Part shown: positions 4,615 to 5,196 of the stretch, one piece after another
Layout: every line of letters begins with the position of its first letter
Position numbering within the stretch: the first letter of the stretch is position 1
Origin: Rubrobacter sp.
Lineage (GTDB): Bacteria > Actinomycetota > Rubrobacteria > Rubrobacterales > Rubrobacteraceae
Length of the DNA: 5,196 nt
Direction: 5' to 3'
NCBI GenBank assembly: GCA_016781705.1
Contig: JADDPV010000088.1
Span: 1 to 5,196 of the forward strand
Made by a program: the position numbers and the translations under genes
The notes under the pieces: generated by a model
Seen by the model: only the letters and a program-made list of their open reading frames with translations
Told to the model about the DNA's origin: nothing
The model's database searches: none

Positions 4615-5196
4615 TCAGCTTAAGGCCCGGACGTGATAAACTAATTTCTTAAGATTGCCTGCTGGCTGCACGCCTGTCAGCGCTGCCCTCCGGTTCGCCA
4701 CGAAAGCCGGCACCCCGCTGACGCCCAACTCTCTAGCCTCACGCTCATCTTCGAGCACGCTCTGCTCGAACTCACGATTCTCTAGCGCAGCACTCAATCT
4801 GTTACTCTCCATCCCCAACTCCGCGGCGAGAGAGGTCAGAACTCCCACGTCGCTGATGTCTTCACCCCTCTCGAAGAAGGCACGGAAGACCGCCGCATTA
4901 TACTCATCGAAGCGCCCCCGCTGACGCGCCCAGTGTGCCGCCTCATGCGCTCGGCGGGAGCGTGGCTGCACGGGAGGCAGTTTCATCGTGACGCCTAATC
5001 TTTCCGCCAAAGGATAAACAGAATCTCGCCACACCCGCTGCAAGTAGTCGCCCTGAGGGTCGAGCGTCGGGACTGGCTCGGGGCGCAATTCGAACGCACG
5101 CCAGACGACCTCCACGCCCGTGTCTTCCTGCGTCAGTTGATGAATGGCTGGCTCCGCCAACCAGCAGAACGGTCACACATAATCAGAAAAGATCTC
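4615..5196 (-). CDS. DsbA/FrnE-family oxidoreductase, probable selenoprotein (UPFC), partial
   Basis: A thioredoxin-fold thiol oxidoreductase of the DsbA/FrnE (2-hydroxychromene-2-carboxylate isomerase-like) family, 193 codons visible; the start lies a few codons beyond the right edge. The frame reads EIFSDYV, TGA, PFCWLAEPAI from 5196. Family members have CPFC or CPWC exactly here, so TGA (5175-5173, visible residue 8) occupies the first, nucleophilic active-site cysteine and the second is Cys11. Then come VVWRAFELRPEP (30-41), the helical insertion (about 55-155) and the cis-proline loop GVSGVPAFV with Pro163, followed by TGVQP (184-188). Cys11 is the only cysteine in the visible protein. 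The frame is intact for 185 codons after the TGA and ends in tandem TGA TGA. No signal peptide can be judged. Calling the start at TTG 5160 removes the active site and is not credible. Codon use is more relaxed than in the kinase operon (TTA, AGA and AAT appear). The family is certain; selenocysteine versus nonsense mutation is unresolved. Confidence 0.85.
5145..5163 (-). promoter_or_regulatory. Candidate bacterial SECIS hairpin
   Basis: On the minus strand, TGGTTGGC (5163-5156) pairs with GCCAGCCA (5152-5145) in eight base pairs, one of them a U-G wobble (5160 with 5148), around the loop GGA (5155-5153). The stem begins 9 nt and the loop 17 nt after the TGA. Known bacterial SECIS elements sit immediately downstream of UGA inside the coding region, with a small apical loop having G in its first two positions; the E. 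coli fdhF element has 11 nt, a 17-nt hairpin and a loop starting GG. The match in size, spacing and loop is close. An alternative 7-bp fold with the loop GGCGG (5158-5154) also keeps GG first. The element also encodes conserved protein, so chance pairing is possible. Confidence 0.55.
5173..5175 (-). other. In-frame TGA at catalytic Cys position (putative Sec codon)
   Basis: TGA occurs in the exact codon expected to encode the first cysteine of the CPFC motif, between SDYV and PFC. A cysteine codon TGC or TGT is one base away, so both selenocysteine and point mutation are open. The fit to the one residue where Sec replaces Cys in thioredoxin-fold proteins is what makes recoding the preferred reading. 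Confidence 0.6.

Noticed and set aside
4612..4617. Tandem TGA TGA at the end of the oxidoreductase gene as further Sec codons
   Set aside because: They lie after the natural family C-terminus, and the protein-like frame ends here; these are ordinary stops.

Overview
The window is GC-rich bacterial DNA with GTG starts, strong AGGAGG-type ribosome binding sites, G/C-biased third codon positions, and a gene style (GAF-containing NarL-type kinase, short Asp/Gly-rich calcium-repeat protein, DedA protein) that resembles a deep-branching actinobacterium such as Rubrobacter. That assignment is an inference from style only; no rRNA or other phylogenetic marker is present.

Layout, left to right. 28-762: a DedA-family membrane protein preceded by an extended -10 promoter so close to the ATG that the transcript may be leaderless. 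763-1058: the decayed 3' part of an RTX-like calcium-binding-repeat gene, with no start and one frameshift. 1059-1435: non-coding, with a perfect 12-bp inverted repeat and a smaller hairpin. 1436-1681: a small 81-aa zinc-ribbon-like protein with a very strong Shine-Dalgarno sequence. 1682-2597: a stretch of gene remnants on the minus strand, namely the C-terminal part of an LtrA-like membrane protein broken by a frameshift, and a small reading frame interrupted by an in-frame TGA. 2598-4437: a clear two-component operon, a GAF-HisKA_3-HATPase sensor kinase followed one base later by its NarL/LuxR-type response regulator. 4438-4614: convergent intergenic spacer. 4615-5196, minus strand: a DsbA/FrnE-family thiol oxidoreductase that runs off the right edge.

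The main discovery candidate is at the right edge. The FrnE-like reading frame continues upstream of any plausible start, and the first active-site cysteine of the expected CPFC motif is encoded by TGA (5175-5173), giving UPFC. Immediately downstream lies an 8-bp hairpin with a GGA apical loop, 17 nt after the TGA. Its loop, spacing and size fit a bacterial SECIS element. The simplest reading is an unannotated selenocysteine-containing DsbA-family protein; an ordinary gene call would start at TTG 5160 and lose the whole active site. The alternative is a nonsense mutation or sequencing error. No selenocysteine machinery (selA, selB, selC, selD) lies in the window, so the claim depends on the rest of the genome.

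The sensor kinase has a C-x-C...C cysteine set in its GAF domain, which suggests redox or metal sensing. A functional connection to the thiol oxidoreductase would be speculation.
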